Positions 1-15,200 of a stretch of 64,000 nt of DNA are shown piece after piece; position 1 is the first letter of the stretch; each line of letters begins with the position of its first letter. Made by a program: the position numbers and the translations under genes. The notes beneath the pieces are model-generated. The model did not search any database. It was given only the letters and a program-made list of their open reading frames with translations, and was not told the origin of the DNA. Source of the stretch: Wuchereria bancrofti (Eukaryota; Nematoda; Chromadorea; Rhabditida; Onchocercidae). The stretch lies in the NCBI GenBank assembly GCA_005281725.1, contig SSBO01000012.1, positions 20,039,060 to 20,103,059 of the forward strand. The letters are read 5' to 3'.

Positions 1-273
1 ATCACTGTCTAAATTAACCTAAAAACAAATTTTCTTACCATATAAGCATAAGTGCAATGAGGTGTCAAATTAAAAAGAAAAAAAGATGAACCAATTTTAG
101 GTGATACAAATAATTTGACTTATTAAAAATTTTAATCAATCAAATTTAGAAATGATATTCATTTTTGCTAAGCTTCTTAACCATATTCCATTTCATGGAC
201 TATAAAAATGTAATTTCATTTAAGATTTTATTATATTTATTTGTGATACTGCTAAACAAATGATAATGCAAAC
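1..273. other. Partial last intron of the RGS gene
   Basis: The donor after SPKE lies at 274/273, in the middle of the RGS fold. No acceptor followed by recognisable RGS sequence is visible on the minus strand before the left edge, so the remaining RGS exon(s) lie outside the window. Confidence 0.6.
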
Positions 274-3200
274 CTCTTTTGGTGATTGCTCAGCAATATA
301 TTTATTGTATATAGAATGCGCTTTTTGAATTGTTGACTTCTTTCCTTCTTTCATCTTTCGAAATTCTTCACATTCAATCCAAAAATCAACATTTTCATCG
401 CTGAATTCTCCTTTTAAAAATGTCCGAAACAACAGACAACCATCTTAAAATGATCCAATTTATGTCTATATAAATATATAATTCATTCGAGAACATTTTG
501 TTCCAAATATCACCAATTTATTCATAACTCATTGCTAATGAATTTAATTTGAATTATTCCCGCAAGACAAATTTAGTTCAAAAAAAAAAAATGCAAAAAA
601 ATATATGATGTCTCAATTTAAAAACTAAAATCAACATACATTTGTGATTCAGTAAACGTTCGAATGATTCCTGCCATTGTATGATTTCTTCCTTGGATGG
701 ATACAATGTTGATGTACTACATGAGTCCATTTTACTCTTAATGAAATCCAACGTTTTCGCAAATCTACTACTGCAATCATCCTCGTTAAAAATTTTAAAT
801 ATAAAAAGTATAAAAAGAATGCATTTACATTCTTTTTCATTCTTCATAATCTACCAATGAAATTTCTTTAATTTTAATTTTAGTATATAAGATTGAAAGT
901 GGCAAAAGGATTACAAACTTCTATGTGAATAATCAAAGTTGAACTATTGTCGTAAGACAAAAAAAATCAACAATAAATAACTTACAATCTTCTCTTCGGT
1001 TCGATATCATGCACCTGTAATCGTTGATTTACTTTATCTAAACATCCTTTGGGACTAAAGGTGAATGATGCTGTTCGTCTTACAGAATTTATAGAATCCT
1101 ATAATAGAACATGTATAATTAAAAAAGGAAAAATATTAATTAGTGAAACAAATATTATGTGTTAATGGAATAAATTGATTTAAGCATAGGAGAGGGTTTT
1201 TAACCGTGTATTCTAATTTATCAAAATTTTATGATTTCAGATAAAAGCTTAATATTTATTTACGACATCTGATGCCATCTGACACTTTTTTTGAAACATT
1301 ACTAATGAATAGCGGTATTTGGTCGATATAAGGTGAAAGAATGAATACCAAAATAATCACTCATTCATATCAGTTAATTCTAAAAAATTTGTAGTAGGTT
1401 AAAATCAAATATTTAGATTGGATGCTGAAATTGTATCAGGGGAAGTGTATTAATGATAATAAAATTTTACTGAAATTATAGATGTAATAAATTTGAGAAT
1501 TTCTAACAATAAGACAACATATGAAGAAAAGTATAATCTATAACCTCAGAAGTTTTTTCTATCTCATTTGCGCATAGATATTGGACATTTGTAGAAGGGT
1601 TAGTAGATTGCTTCAAATCTGCGACACTGGATCCATCTGATGTTAAATCACCTATGATGAAATTCGAAATTAACTTCAAGAGTTATTTAAGATTATTAAA
1701 CTAATTATATGTATAAAGAAGTACACAGATCTTCTACAGAAATAATATTAATAAACAAACTCTTCTGTACAATCTATTATGAAGTTAAAACCGTTTAGCA
1801 ACAAAATTAAATCAAAATATTAAAATATTTATTAGTCTGCTTGAAAAGCTAGCTCTTCAATGAAAAGTTTATTATCTTTGCAATACAACGACATCAAATA
1901 ATTGTAGTCATTCCAATATTATAGTCAACTCAATGTTATTGAAATTAAAACAAAAAACAAAAAAAAATCTAATTTAAAACTTTGCAAAACAAACTTGTAG
2001 TAGTGATGAACGGTACACCAATTAGTTTTTGATGTAAATTTTCACTAATTGTTGTACTGGATGTAATACTTGAACTTCCAGTTGTATAATCTAAATCATT
2101 TCGTCGAATACTAATTGGTATTTTGGTTGCTGCAAGTGATGTTTTGCCTTTCATATGCAAATTAGTGACACCAGCATCTTCACCACTCCTCGAATACCTC
2201 ATGCCACATGGTTCAACATCATATGTCCAGCTCGGTTTGCTATACTGATGTTTATTTGATAATAATGATGTTGCATGATCATTTGATGATGGAGATAAAG
2301 ATGTTGTTTGATTATGATGATGATGGTGATGACGACGTGTTTGTGAATCACGATTATTCCAATCCGAATTACGCATCATCTAGAATTATAAAAAATATTA
2401 AATAATATTAAATTGTTGAAATAAAAGAAGGGAATATGTGAAATAATTATGAAAATGAAGAAAATATCAAACTGCAACGAAACAGATGGAGTTGGTAATA
2501 ATAGGCATTCCAAATTTCAGGTTAATCAAAATCATTATGCATTGATAAAAAAAATTTATTACACTGGGAGGGAAAAAATTTCTTTGGATGCTTCCAGTAA
2601 ATTTTTACTTTATTAAAGTATAAGAAATATTAATATCACATTTTTTATTAATACCACATTTTCCTACCACTTCCTCCCCTCTTTGCCCTTCATTTTTTTT
2701 AATTTTTACACTAGCATGATTTGAGATTTGAATATGAAAAAATCGATTTTCGCAAAGTATAGAATTAAAAATTAATGAGTTAAAGAAATCGAAAGATTTT
2801 CAAAGTTTTCCACAGCATGAAAAAAATAAAAAGAAAAAATTTGAAATAAACGCAAATTCTCGTAATTAATAATTTTTAATATTAACAAAAAAAAAATCTC
2901 ATCCTCTTCAAAAATATTAGTCAGTTGAAACAAAAAAAGATGAAAAAATGGGAACAGAAAGCTAATTAAATGTATAAAAACATAAAATATTCATATGTTA
3001 TTTTAGAAATAGGTTATCTAGTTATAAATAATCCTCATTTCACACAGTGATTATTTTTTTCATACAAAATTTATTCATGGATTATTTCATTAAAAAATCA
3101 ATTTAAAAATAAAAAAACAACTGCATTTGACAAAAAAATTGACAACGATAAATGAACAGATGAATCAGTGCATTATTACTTTAAATATACTGTACAATAT

Positions 3201-6200
3201 TTTTTTTTTTGTATAAAAACTGATAAAAAATCGGATACTTTTCCTTTTTTAATTTGATTTTTCAGAACGAATCTTTCATCATTTTTCACTATGGTCATGA
3301 TAATACATGTACATAACAGTTTCTATTTTGATAATTAAAAGATAAAAGATAATTGCAAAAGAAATATCTATATAAAATTACTACGCTCATGTTATTCTGC
3401 AAGCATTTTCAAATTAAATTTCAAAAAATTAGAGAAAAAATCCTTTCAAAATATATCAAATGATAAGAATTGAATGCAAAAGTTGACAAGCAAAAATAGT
3501 AAAAATTTTTTCATTAATATGAAAAATAATATTTTCAACGACAATAAAAACAAATAATTTTGGAAAAACTTATTCAAATTTATGATTTTAAAATTCCATT
3601 CATTATTCCTGAAATATTGAATTCGTAAATTTCATGTAAGAATAAAAAGGAAGAAGTAATAAGATTATAAATTATATGCCTTAGAGAGAATTAAGCTGCA
3701 CAAAATTGATTCCCTGTATCTGATGATGATAAATATTATCATTATCAATTCAACAAATTGAAAGCCAATACTTTTTTATCAATTTATTTTAATCTGTTGA
3801 TAATACAAGATATTATTTTAGATCTCAAAGAGTTTAAAAATATAAACCATTACTTCATAACATTTCAGTAATAATTTTAATTGAAAGAAATAGAATGAAG
3901 ATAAAAATTCTGCAAATAAGAAAAAAAAGTAAAACAAATTTAAAAGTGTGCTAAAGTTAGCTTCATTAATCCTATTTACAGATATCTTCAAAATAGAAAT
4001 CAATCCTTTTCATTTATGTAATTAAACATTCGCCCTCATTGACCAATACAATTAAGTCTGGCTTGGCTCATCTAAATCACTAAATCCTATTAAGTTTATC
4101 AATTTATTAAAGCGATTTATTATTAATTTACTTTATCGCAATGCAGACAAATTTACCTTAACAAAAAAAAGGAAAAAGAATTTAAATGTAGAATTTTTTC
4201 AGTACTGTGAAACTATTCTTAAGCTTTATATTATCATTACCTAATATCTAAAATTTTCAAAACTTTGAAAAATTCCTAAATCTTTGAATACGCCAAAAAA
4301 CTTTTCCGCTTACAATTCAAATTTTAGCGTAAACGTTGTAAAGCTTACAAATGTTGCAAATGTTACATAATAAGAACGCTTTTTCGGAATTTTTAATTAA
4401 AAGATAAATGATATTTAACAAAAAAAAAGAAGTTGAAATAACTGGATGAATATGATTGATGTATTTCTCTCTGATTTAATAACGTCAAGATATATGAGCC
4501 GCTCTATTGCTTAAAAACTTCTGAACATATTTAAGTATTAATTTGAAAATAAATAATTTTGAGTCACATACAAACTTTTGAACAAAAAAATGACACTTTT
4601 ACAAATGCTGGTAAATTGTTACGATAAAAAAATCAACTAAGTACTAAATTATTCGCACTAAATTCTAAACAGAAAACAAACTTATCAATTTAACACAATA
4701 AAATATTTGCATCTCTCAACCCAAATATTTTTCTTTCATTACCTTTTTACGCGAATAAAATATTGAGAACATCGACCAAAAATTATTTTCAATTTGTGTG
4801 AAATTTCATTTTCTTTAAAAAATTTTTTTGGCTAAATTATCAACTGAATATTGCAAGAAAAAAACAATATTATTTTAAAATATCAACAGAAGAAAATTAA
4901 ACGAAAGTTTCAATTTCATCCATCTATTCTTTCATTCATTTATGAAAGAAAGAAGAAAGCAAACAAAAAAATAGAACGAAAATGAATAAAGTAATGAAAC
5001 TTTTTTGAATGCCAAAAAAAAAGGCTTAAATTAGGTTTAATTCCTAAGTAATCTTGTTAGGAGTATATATAAGTATATCGGTTAATTTAATTTTTAAATT
5101 CCATTTTCTGCTTTGGTACATGGAAAAACATAGAATAATCCTCACACATTGAATTTTATCTTATTTTCTATTTTTTTGAAAAGATTGAAATGAAACCTCA
5201 AAGGAATTAAGAAATTAGTAAGCGTATATTCCCATGATAGCAACAATAATAACAGTGGTAATAGTGAGGATGTAATGAAGGCTGTAATAGGATAGATAAA
5301 GTAAAACGAAAGTATCACATTTACAACTAAAAAAAATTTCGCAAGAAAAAAAACAGTTTATAATGACAGAAATTACAATTTAAAAAATGTACAAAATTTG
5401 CAATTTGAAATTTTTGCTTTTTTCTACTCTAAGTATAATACATCAATGATAAGGGTAATAAAATAAATTTTGAATTTAAGAAATACATCAATAGAAATTA
5501 ATCAATGCAAGAAAAAAAAATAGTTTTTTTTTAATTAATGGAAGAAAATTATGTTATTAAATATTCATTATCCTAGATTGTATATATTAAAGAAAATAGC
5601 AAAAAAAAACAGAAAAGAAAAAATGCGCGTAGAATTTATCACCTGTAAGTTTAAATTAGTAATGATGTTATGCTAGAAGCAATATATACGGTTCAATAAG
5701 TAATTCCAATTTTTCATTTTTTGGAATTAAATATAAAGCTAATAACATTTGCTGCAAATTAAAAGATTACATCATTTTTCTTGTTTATTTTAAATAAAAG
5801 AAATACGCAATAATGAGCTGGAATTAAAACTGAAAGGAAAAGAATGAAGAAAAAAAGTCTCTTAAAGCGTTATATTTTCCTAAAATAAAAATTTAAAAAC
5901 AAACTGATTTATTTAAAAAATTTGATTAACAATTAAACTTGCTTACCAATAAATACCAACAATGAAGACGTACATTAATTTTCCTTACAATTATTTTAAT
6001 TCTCAAAAAAGAATGAAAAATAAATTGTCGCTATCGAATTTCATTACATCACTAAAAATTAAGTACTTGTTTTCATTCTAAAATTGTTCAATTTTGCCCA
6101 GCAATGAATGCATGTTCAAATAATTGAAGATACTTCGATTTCCTTTTTTCCTTGTAAATTGTTACGAAAAGAATAATTTTTGTGTTTTCTTGGATGATAA

Positions 6201-9200
6201 CGGATTGAAATGTTTCACGTTTTATCGCTGTATGAAAAGTTTTTTTTCACATCTTTATCATTCCGAATATCTTTTCCCAAAACTATTATTATTTATTAAA
6301 TAGAATTTGTCAATGAGAAATTATTGTCCTCCATATCTTTTCATAAAACTATTACTTATTAGTGGAATTGGTTTTTCAAAAATCAACAAATCCTTTCTTT
6401 TTTCAAAAATAATCATTTCCTATTATCTTAGACTTTACTTCCGACAAAAAAAAAGTAATAACAATAGATTTTAAAAAGTTCACTTTGGTTTAAATATTGT
6501 GCAAAAAGTGTAGTGAAGTGAAAATATTCATCTAATTGATCAAAAAAAAGAAAGAAAGAAAACAGAAGTGAAAGAGAATTTTTGTGATAAGGTGAACTGC
6601 TCCTTTGATATCTTCTTAAGGATTAGATTTTCCCAAAAGATTTCGCTTGTGCGTCACATGAAGCTACTACTCATTTCCCTCTATTTTCGCTTTTAACAAC
6701 AAAATGTTGACGTAACATTTCAAAAAAAAGAAAAAATAGTACGCAGAAAAAAGTGTATTATCTCTTGACTCATCAAAATCATGGAAAAAAAGACTTTATT
6801 ATAAACAAAAGCTATCATAGCTTCTGTTTACACCAATTTTTCATTTTTTTTTTATCCATTAAACTATGAATTGAAATTAAAAATCGATTAAGTAAACAAG
6901 TGATTAAATTAATAATTATTTACAGTTGAAGCAGTAAATAGAATAACTTTCTATCACGATGATGAGTAACTATGATAACATCATTCGATCATCACAACAG
7001 CCAAAAATGACAACATCTTATTATGACAGTCGCTAGGATAATGTCCTGACATGATAATGGCAATGATAACGTCGTATTGTATATTCAATTTGTTTTATTG
7101 CTTATCCATAATTTTTTTAAAAAAGAAAAAAAAAGAGGAAGAAAAAATGTAAAAAACTGCGTAAAGGATTAGTTAAGAAAGAAAGAAGGAAATGATTACG
7201 ATAGATGATTGCTTATTCAGAATCCGATTTTTATGGAAAAAAGAAGGAATGGACAATAAGATAGCGATTCATTTTCCTCAATGGACTGAACGAAATTCAG
7301 TTAAGGTATACGAGTGACACGACATGTTCTAGCTGTTATTATTGTTAGCATATCGCTTAATGGTATAATAATTTTTCTGTCAAACGAAGTTGGTTGAATG
7401 AGAGAGGAATGAACTTTAAATTTAATCTATCATAGTATTGTAGAAAGACGAAAAGAGGAGAAAAAAGATATTAAAGAATGAAATGAATCATTTTATCACT
7501 TTCTCAATATATTGCGCTTTTTTTTAAATATTACGCAAGCTAAAACTACTTTTACTCTTAAAGACTGCCAATCAAAGTTAATCTTCCTAATCAAGAGATT
7601 TTTGAAGATAATTTTATCTAAAAGATTTTCAGATCACAAATAATTTGCATCATATTGGAATTAGACTCTCTTTCAATCTCTGCATTTATAATATCAAATA
7701 ATATCACGTATACTAATTTGGACATTTGTGATTCCAGATGGAACTAATTACAAAAATAATTTCTAATCAAAAACATCTTGCTATACGAAATATGTGGAAA
7801 ATATTTAGTCAAAAAACTAGCAATAATTATATATATTGAATTTCATCCCTCTTCATTCCCTTATATTTAAAAATGAAAATTTTGTTAAATGTCAAAATGA
7901 GAAAGTTGAAGCGACTAAATGAAGATTCCTCAATTAGAATGAATGCAAACTGGATATGGCCAGTCATGAACCAAATAAACGAAATGATTTGCTCGAAAAA
8001 AGAGGAAAAAAAATTGGTAAAGGGAATGAAAAAAGATATGAAGAAGTTTTCATGCGAGAAAATCACCGAGCATAGCTAATTTCTGTTAGTAATTGCGCAA
8101 ATGGCTTCCACCCAGATAATTAACAATTCGCCAATGCTAATCTTTAAGATAAAGCTTTATTTTTTTTTTTCATAAACTTTCTTCATGATCTTTGCAATCA
8201 TGATACCAGATGCTTGATTAAGAATTTAAATATTTTCTAATTTCATTTTTATTGCTTTTTCAAAAATCTATAAAACACTTTCTTTTAGGCATAAAACAGT
8301 CTTGGCTGAAATCTACAAAATCAAATCTAAAACATACTGCATTTAAATTTTCCAACTAAAAAAAAATTAAATAAATTATGCTAAATGTAAACAATGAAAT
8401 ATTTCTAACCAACATCATAACGATTTTTTTTCTTTTTGTTTTTAAGGATAAGAATAGCAAAGAAGGAGTAAAAGAGAAAGGACAAGAAAAAAAAACGTAC
8501 TTTACGTGGTGAATGTGAAGCAACTGAACTGCTACTACTTACGCCAATATCGTCATAATACTTCTTCACATTTATCTATAATTAATAAAACCTTAAATTT
8601 TTAAAATTGATAAATTTGACAAGAACTTATAAAAATTGATAAAAACAATAGCAGAAACTTTAAAAGAAAAAAACACACAAAAATTAAATGGTAATTTAAT
8701 TTTACTACAGAAATTAAACATTCTATGTTATCATTAAAAATCATATAGAATGCACATAGCACAATTCCACTAAAAATGATAACTAATGATCGATAGAGCA
8801 AAAATTAAGCTTTTGCTAAATAAACCACTTTGATGTGGCTTATTATTTACCACTTAGATTCACTTGCTTTAATGACAACAACAAACATTAGCGCACTAGC
8901 AAATAGTATCTAGAACGAAAAACAAAAACAAAAAAAAAAGATTAGCCATTCGGTTAACTGCAAAAATATCCTCTGCTGTATACTTAATGAGAACATTAAC
9001 TGATGTGAATAAAAGAATAGTAAATGTAGCGTAAATCAACTTAGAATAGAGCTGAACAACACGCATTTCGAAATTAATATAATATTGCGCATTACACATT
9101 GAATATTCGAGCTTAAGCATTAATTCAATGTACGGAACTCATAAATCCATCTGTAAATTCTTCCACAAATTGTTTGCGCAAAAATTTTAACAAATTACTC

Positions 9201-12200
9201 TTTATTACTAATAAAATTCTATAAAAATTATTCATTATTACTAATAAAAATTTTTAAAATTGTTTTTTATTGCTAATAAAATTTTAACAAATCATTATCA
9301 CTAATATTATTATCCAGTTCTGTAACATGAGCATTATCTCATTAATTATAACGAATTTATAGTACCATTAATTATAACGAATTTATAGTATTTTAAAAGA
9401 GCATAAAATTTTAACAGTTTAGAGGAATGAAAAACAAGTAAAAAAAAGAGTTGCTAAATAATTAATAAATGAGAAAGAGTAGGAGAGGGAGGAACAGAGA
9501 GGCAAAAGATATAGAAAATTTGGGGTTTTTGAACTGAAAAAATATGTACAAATTTTTGGTTTTATTTTGTTTTATGAATAATGTGAGAAAAATGTAAATA
9601 TTATATTTAATGCGACTCATTTCGAATATCATTTGAAAAGCAGTGTATTTGATACGAATCATTTTGGAACAGATGGCATTGCATCAACAATAGAAAATTT
9701 TGAGCTATACAATTTCCAGTTTAATTTTTACAATTCATTTGTTAGGTAAATCAGTTGAGTGAACAGAAATATACGAAATGTCATAACCGAAATGTTTACA
9801 TACGGTTGTTCCGTCTTTTTAAAAACAAAATATGAATATACACATACATACACACAATAGCTAGCTATATATACATTAACTAAGGAGAATGTTAATCTTT
9901 AGATTTTCTGAATAAATAGAAAAAAGAAACTAACTGATAGAGTAACATTCCTTTCAGCTTAACCTCACAATGATTTTATAATTAATTGAATCAAATATTG
10001 GTTTTCCTTTGGTTATAGAGCTGAGTTCTTGCAGTATTTCTTTACTTTTTAATACAATGTAAATTTCAAATAATTAAAGTCAACACATGATTATGAAGTA
10101 AATGATCTCCCTTATTTCAAAGCTTACTATTTCGCACTGTTTTGAGAAATGAATCATTAGATACAAATTTAAAGTGATTATTCAAGTTAAAATTCAAAAA
10201 CTAAGCAAGTTTAGTTGGCAAATAATTTACTCTACATACCTTATTTTCAGGAAAATTTTGCCGTTCACCAAGTTCAGGTCGAAGCAGGAAAAAATCACCA
10301 TCATTAATCTGGAAATATATAATTTTTTCAATGAAAACTAATTAGATTATGAAGTAATGGAAGATAATTCTTTATTGCTGTAAATTTAAAAAAAAAAAAA
10401 ACAATTTGGATTGTAAAAATGGTTAACACATTCTTTTTTCTCTGAGATATTTCAAAGAATATTTTATACCACAAATTAAAAATTAACGCTAAATTAGATA
10501 AGGCAAAAGGATGATAAAATTTATTTCGTTCATGGAAGATTTTTCGACAGATCGTAACAAATATGAGTACTTATTTGTAGTATTTGTATTTTTCTCATAT
10601 TTTTTTATGCGACATTTTTTTCCTTCCTTAAATTATCCATAATGAAGCGAATAATTCAGCGAAAAAAGGAATAGAGGAAGGAAAAATTAGATAATGGATA
10701 AAGTGGAAAGGATGAGGAATATAAACAAACAAATAAACAAATATTCGAAGGACATTTGGTAATAAAAATTAAAAAATGGCACTGAATTAGGCAAAAAACA
10801 CGAAATCCGAAAAGTGCGAAAACTTTTTAAAAAAAGACAAATAAACAAACAAACAAGCAATGTCATTTATTCCATTTCTAATAGATTTATTTACAGACAA
10901 AATGAATAAAAATAAATCTTCACAACAACTTCTGATTTTTAAAACTATTAACATCTGTTTTGCTTATTGTTAACATATGAAGCAACAATAACCTTTTAAA
11001 CATATTTTAAAACATTCTTGTTGCTTTATTGGTAGAAAAAAAATGAGAAAAGGAAATTCTCGGACTTTTATAGGAAATGTATTACATGCGGGCCGATCTT
11101 TGGTCTTCTATCTTAGAATAGTTCAATTCTAAACAAAAGGCGGTTAATTTCAAAAATGTAAATGAAATTTGATTTTTGCACACAAAAAAGAGCGACAGGA
11201 AAGTTAATCCATAACATAAAATAATATAAAGCAAATTTGTCAAATAGATAAAATAATCTTTGAAGAAGTATTGAGGAAAAAGAAGCTGAAAAATTACATT
11301 TCAAAAACTTGTTAAAGGATGGCATTTATGTTTGAAATGTTAGGCTTTATTTCACATTTCAAGTTTGATTTTTCTACTCCGTTATTGCTGCACATTTCAA
11401 TATGCTTTGTTGCACATAACATGTTTAAAGTATAGTTAGGGAAAAGACACTTTTCTTATTATATTGAAAAGCCTTTTTTGTCAATATTGATAATAATGCT
11501 TCAGGGCATTCTATACAAAGAAATCAATTGATAAATTGCAAGTAGCCAGGCAAGCAAAAAATTAATATGAAATAGTTAAATTTGTATTTCTAAAATGATT
11601 CAGGACGTTATATGCAAGAATTTTGTTCTATTTCATTTCTTCCTAATAAACATTTGATAAAACATTTAATAAGATAAAAAGATTATTCAAAAAATCATAA
11701 ATTTTAACTTGAATCATTGATAAAATGAAATAATTCTTTTTTCTTAAGTATATAAATGAGCAAACAGACAGATTAAAACTTAGATGTTAATGTTCAAGAA
11801 GTATAACTATAGCATATATATCACAACTATAATATTTATGTCCATAATATTAAAGAAAAAAAAATTTTTATGAAAAAATTACCACAGTTCGTTCATATGT
11901 TTGCGAATTTTCATCGAACCCACATTCAGTCTGAAAAAAAGAACGGCGATTAAATAGCAAAATTATGTAACCGAGTTTTAATAAGTATTTCAACAAATAT
12001 TTAATAAATATTTTAACTTTTTATTCAAAAATATAAAACAAATTTTGAGTCTATTATAAAGCTTTGAAAGTTTTAAAATACATTTTCTACATGAAACTAT
12101 TGTGAAAAAAAATTTAAGATCTTAAAGTAATTGATTTTTATCCATCCATACATACATACATTTTAATTTATAATGAATTAAAAAAAAAACATTGCAATAA

Positions 12201-15200
12201 TTTTACAGAGCAAAATAAAATGCTTTCTAGTCTGTCCAGGACTAGAAAAATACTGATTTCCGGAAAAATTGTTAGCATTATTTCTAAATCACAAACATTT
12301 TGAATTCGCGTGCAAATATTTCGGTGACTGTTTAATGTAAGTATAACCAGTAACAGTTGTTATCACTCATGAACAATTTTGAGTGTGTAGGCTTAGTTAA
12401 GAAAAATAACAATAAAATAAATTTCCAGACTTCAACTACTTTTAATTGTTAATTCGTCCACTGAGTGCTTCATAAAATGATAACATTTTGTTTAACTGAA
12501 CTAAAATTTCAAAATACGGTTGATTAGTCCCAAATGCTTTCCAAAACAACAACACATTCAAGAAATATACTCATTTAAAAGATCATTAATGCTATTATTA
12601 ATGAAACACTCAGTGAAGATGTTTAACAAAAAATTTTAAACTACCAACATTAAGTGCTACTCAGTACAACTGCATACGATGACTGATACTATTATAAATA
12701 AGGTAAATTGATTAAATTTGTCGCAATTATTTGAAAACAAACATAAATCATAGCGAATTTCTCCGAGTCAAAATTTAAAAAAAAAAACAAAAAAACAAAA
12801 AATTGTTTGTACAGAAGTTAATACATAAATTTCAATTATACAAATCTAAAGAATTTTTTAATCATTCCTCACTTTGGAGAATAAAAACTTTATTATTTAT
12901 TTTTTCTACCATCAGTTATTATCTAATACGATACACAACATTTAGTGTTTGGAACAGAAATGTGAATACTCGTTGTATATTTACAACAGCGCACCAATGT
13001 CAACGATATATATTAATGAAATGTGACAAATATTAGATGAGAGGAAAAATTTTCACTCTTATTCATCTTTCGCATATTAACATAAAATGTTACGTTGCAC
13101 CTAAATGGCTACTACACAGCATTAAATGAAAACATTAAAGAAATTTCATTGTTTGCTTATCAAACATTAATTTGCATCACTGATTTATCAAGTAGTATTA
13201 TTCATTGATCCATAATGAATTATCGTTGTATCATTTATATTCACATTACTATCAATGAAATATATAAGTTTTTTTCTTGCTACTTCTCAGCAAGCTTAAC
13301 TAAACTACTAGTAATAATGAAAATTATTTGCTATAAAGTCTTCATCGACCTTCTCAAATGAGAATCAGAATGCAGTAAGTGATATCTGAATACATTTCAC
13401 TTTTAATTAGCGAAATCTTCATCCAAAAACATCATTTCTCAGTAAAATCCACAGCCAATTACAGACAAATCTCAACTATGATGGGGAGTAATTTAGAAAG
13501 CGAAATTATAAAAAGTTGATGAAGTGAAAGAAAAAAGTGCACGAGAAATTGGAATCCTTTTGATTAAATTTATTTGCCCTAAACAAGTGCATTTCTTTTT
13601 CTCTAAGATAGAATAGAGTCAAGAACATACCATTAAATTAGCTTTTCGAATCAGTCGTCGCATTGGAAAGGCCATACAACCGAGCATTTGTTTCCGGCTG
13701 TAAAAAGAATTGAAAAAAAAGGAACAATAATATAAACGTGTAAAAAAGTAACAAATTTTGATAATGCATCAATAAAACTGAAATTCTAATTCCATCACAT
13801 TAAGGCAATATATTAATTTACTGAGTTCTTTTTGCATTAATATATTTTCAATGACAATTTTACCAACAAATTGGATTGAATAAATGGTTAAATTTTTCGG
13901 TTTTTTTCCAAAATATTATTGCTCTAATCGAAATCACCGCAATAATATCGCACAGAATAATTGAATAATTCTAACTGATACGGAAGTGTATATATCATTA
14001 CTTATATCACTGGCACTTTTCAAACCAGCTAATAAGAAAATCTGAATCAATGATAACTTAAACTTAAATTGAACTTAGCCACTAACTGCACTAACCGAAA
14101 TTATTCAACGGTTGAAATAAAGAAAACCATGTTTGCTGGTAGTAATTGGCATGAGTTTACATACTGTTCAGCGAATTACGGCACTTCAGCAAAAAAAAAA
14201 ATTTAAAGTTCACTTCAATTAAATTCCTTAATTACATTTATATTTTTTCAAAAAAATGTATAGAAATAAAATGAGAGGAAGAAACTTACACTGAATTCCC
14301 CGTATTGGTAATCCATACACTAACGCTTAATAAATCGTGATGGCGATAATGGTTTCGCCGTAACTGACTGAAATATATTGTTAATGTATGAAAGCAATTA
14401 ATATTTTAATTTAAACTTCCAAAAAATATTTGTTACCATTTTAAAAACTATTCCCTTATAACAATACTCCTAGATGTGAAATGACATTTGCGTTTCCAAC
14501 GTTAGCTTTTAATAAAGCACAATCATCAAGACAACCATCGCTACTTTTTAATCGTATGTTCTGTGATTATACATTTTGAATACTTACAATGTAAAATTCT
14601 CATGAAATTGAGGACGATTGCTGAGAAGTACAAGACGAGTACGAAAGCTTTTTTCTTGAGCATTATGACTAAAACGATCCTCCGAACTTGACCGTATCCG
14701 CTTATTGTATACCGGATTGGGTCTTATTTCAATCTAGATCAAAATAACAATCAAAGACTGGAAACTTATTTAAAAAAGGTTATGAGCAGGGAGATTTTAA
14801 TTTAAATCTCCGCTCTGGAACAAACAGTGATGAAAACTTATATTGCGATCAGTAATATAAGTTTTTTTCACCATATATCTCTCATCTTCACAGAATTTTT
14901 CACCCTGAGCAATCTATGCAAATTTACGAAGAGAAAGATGAGAAAAATAAATAATGAGCATGAATATACGTAGGGACAAAAACTATAATATTTGAAAATT
15001 GAATAGCTACTGAAAAAGGTTATATCACATGATAAAGAGAAGAACCAATTGGAAGTGTTAGACCAATGTGACAAATTAAGAGGAATTCTGAATGACATGG
15101 AACTAAATTGAAAGATCCAGGAATAAGCTAAAACTAAAACATTTTAAAATATGGATAAATTAGTCTCGTTCAATATCTGATAAGAAAAAATGGGAAACTG

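Noticed and set aside
640..781. Acceptor at 781 (GAG|GATG) for the RGS exon
   Set aside because: It puts the exon out of phase with the preceding exon (ends two bases into a codon); the acceptor TGCAG|TAG at 771-772 keeps the RGS frame.
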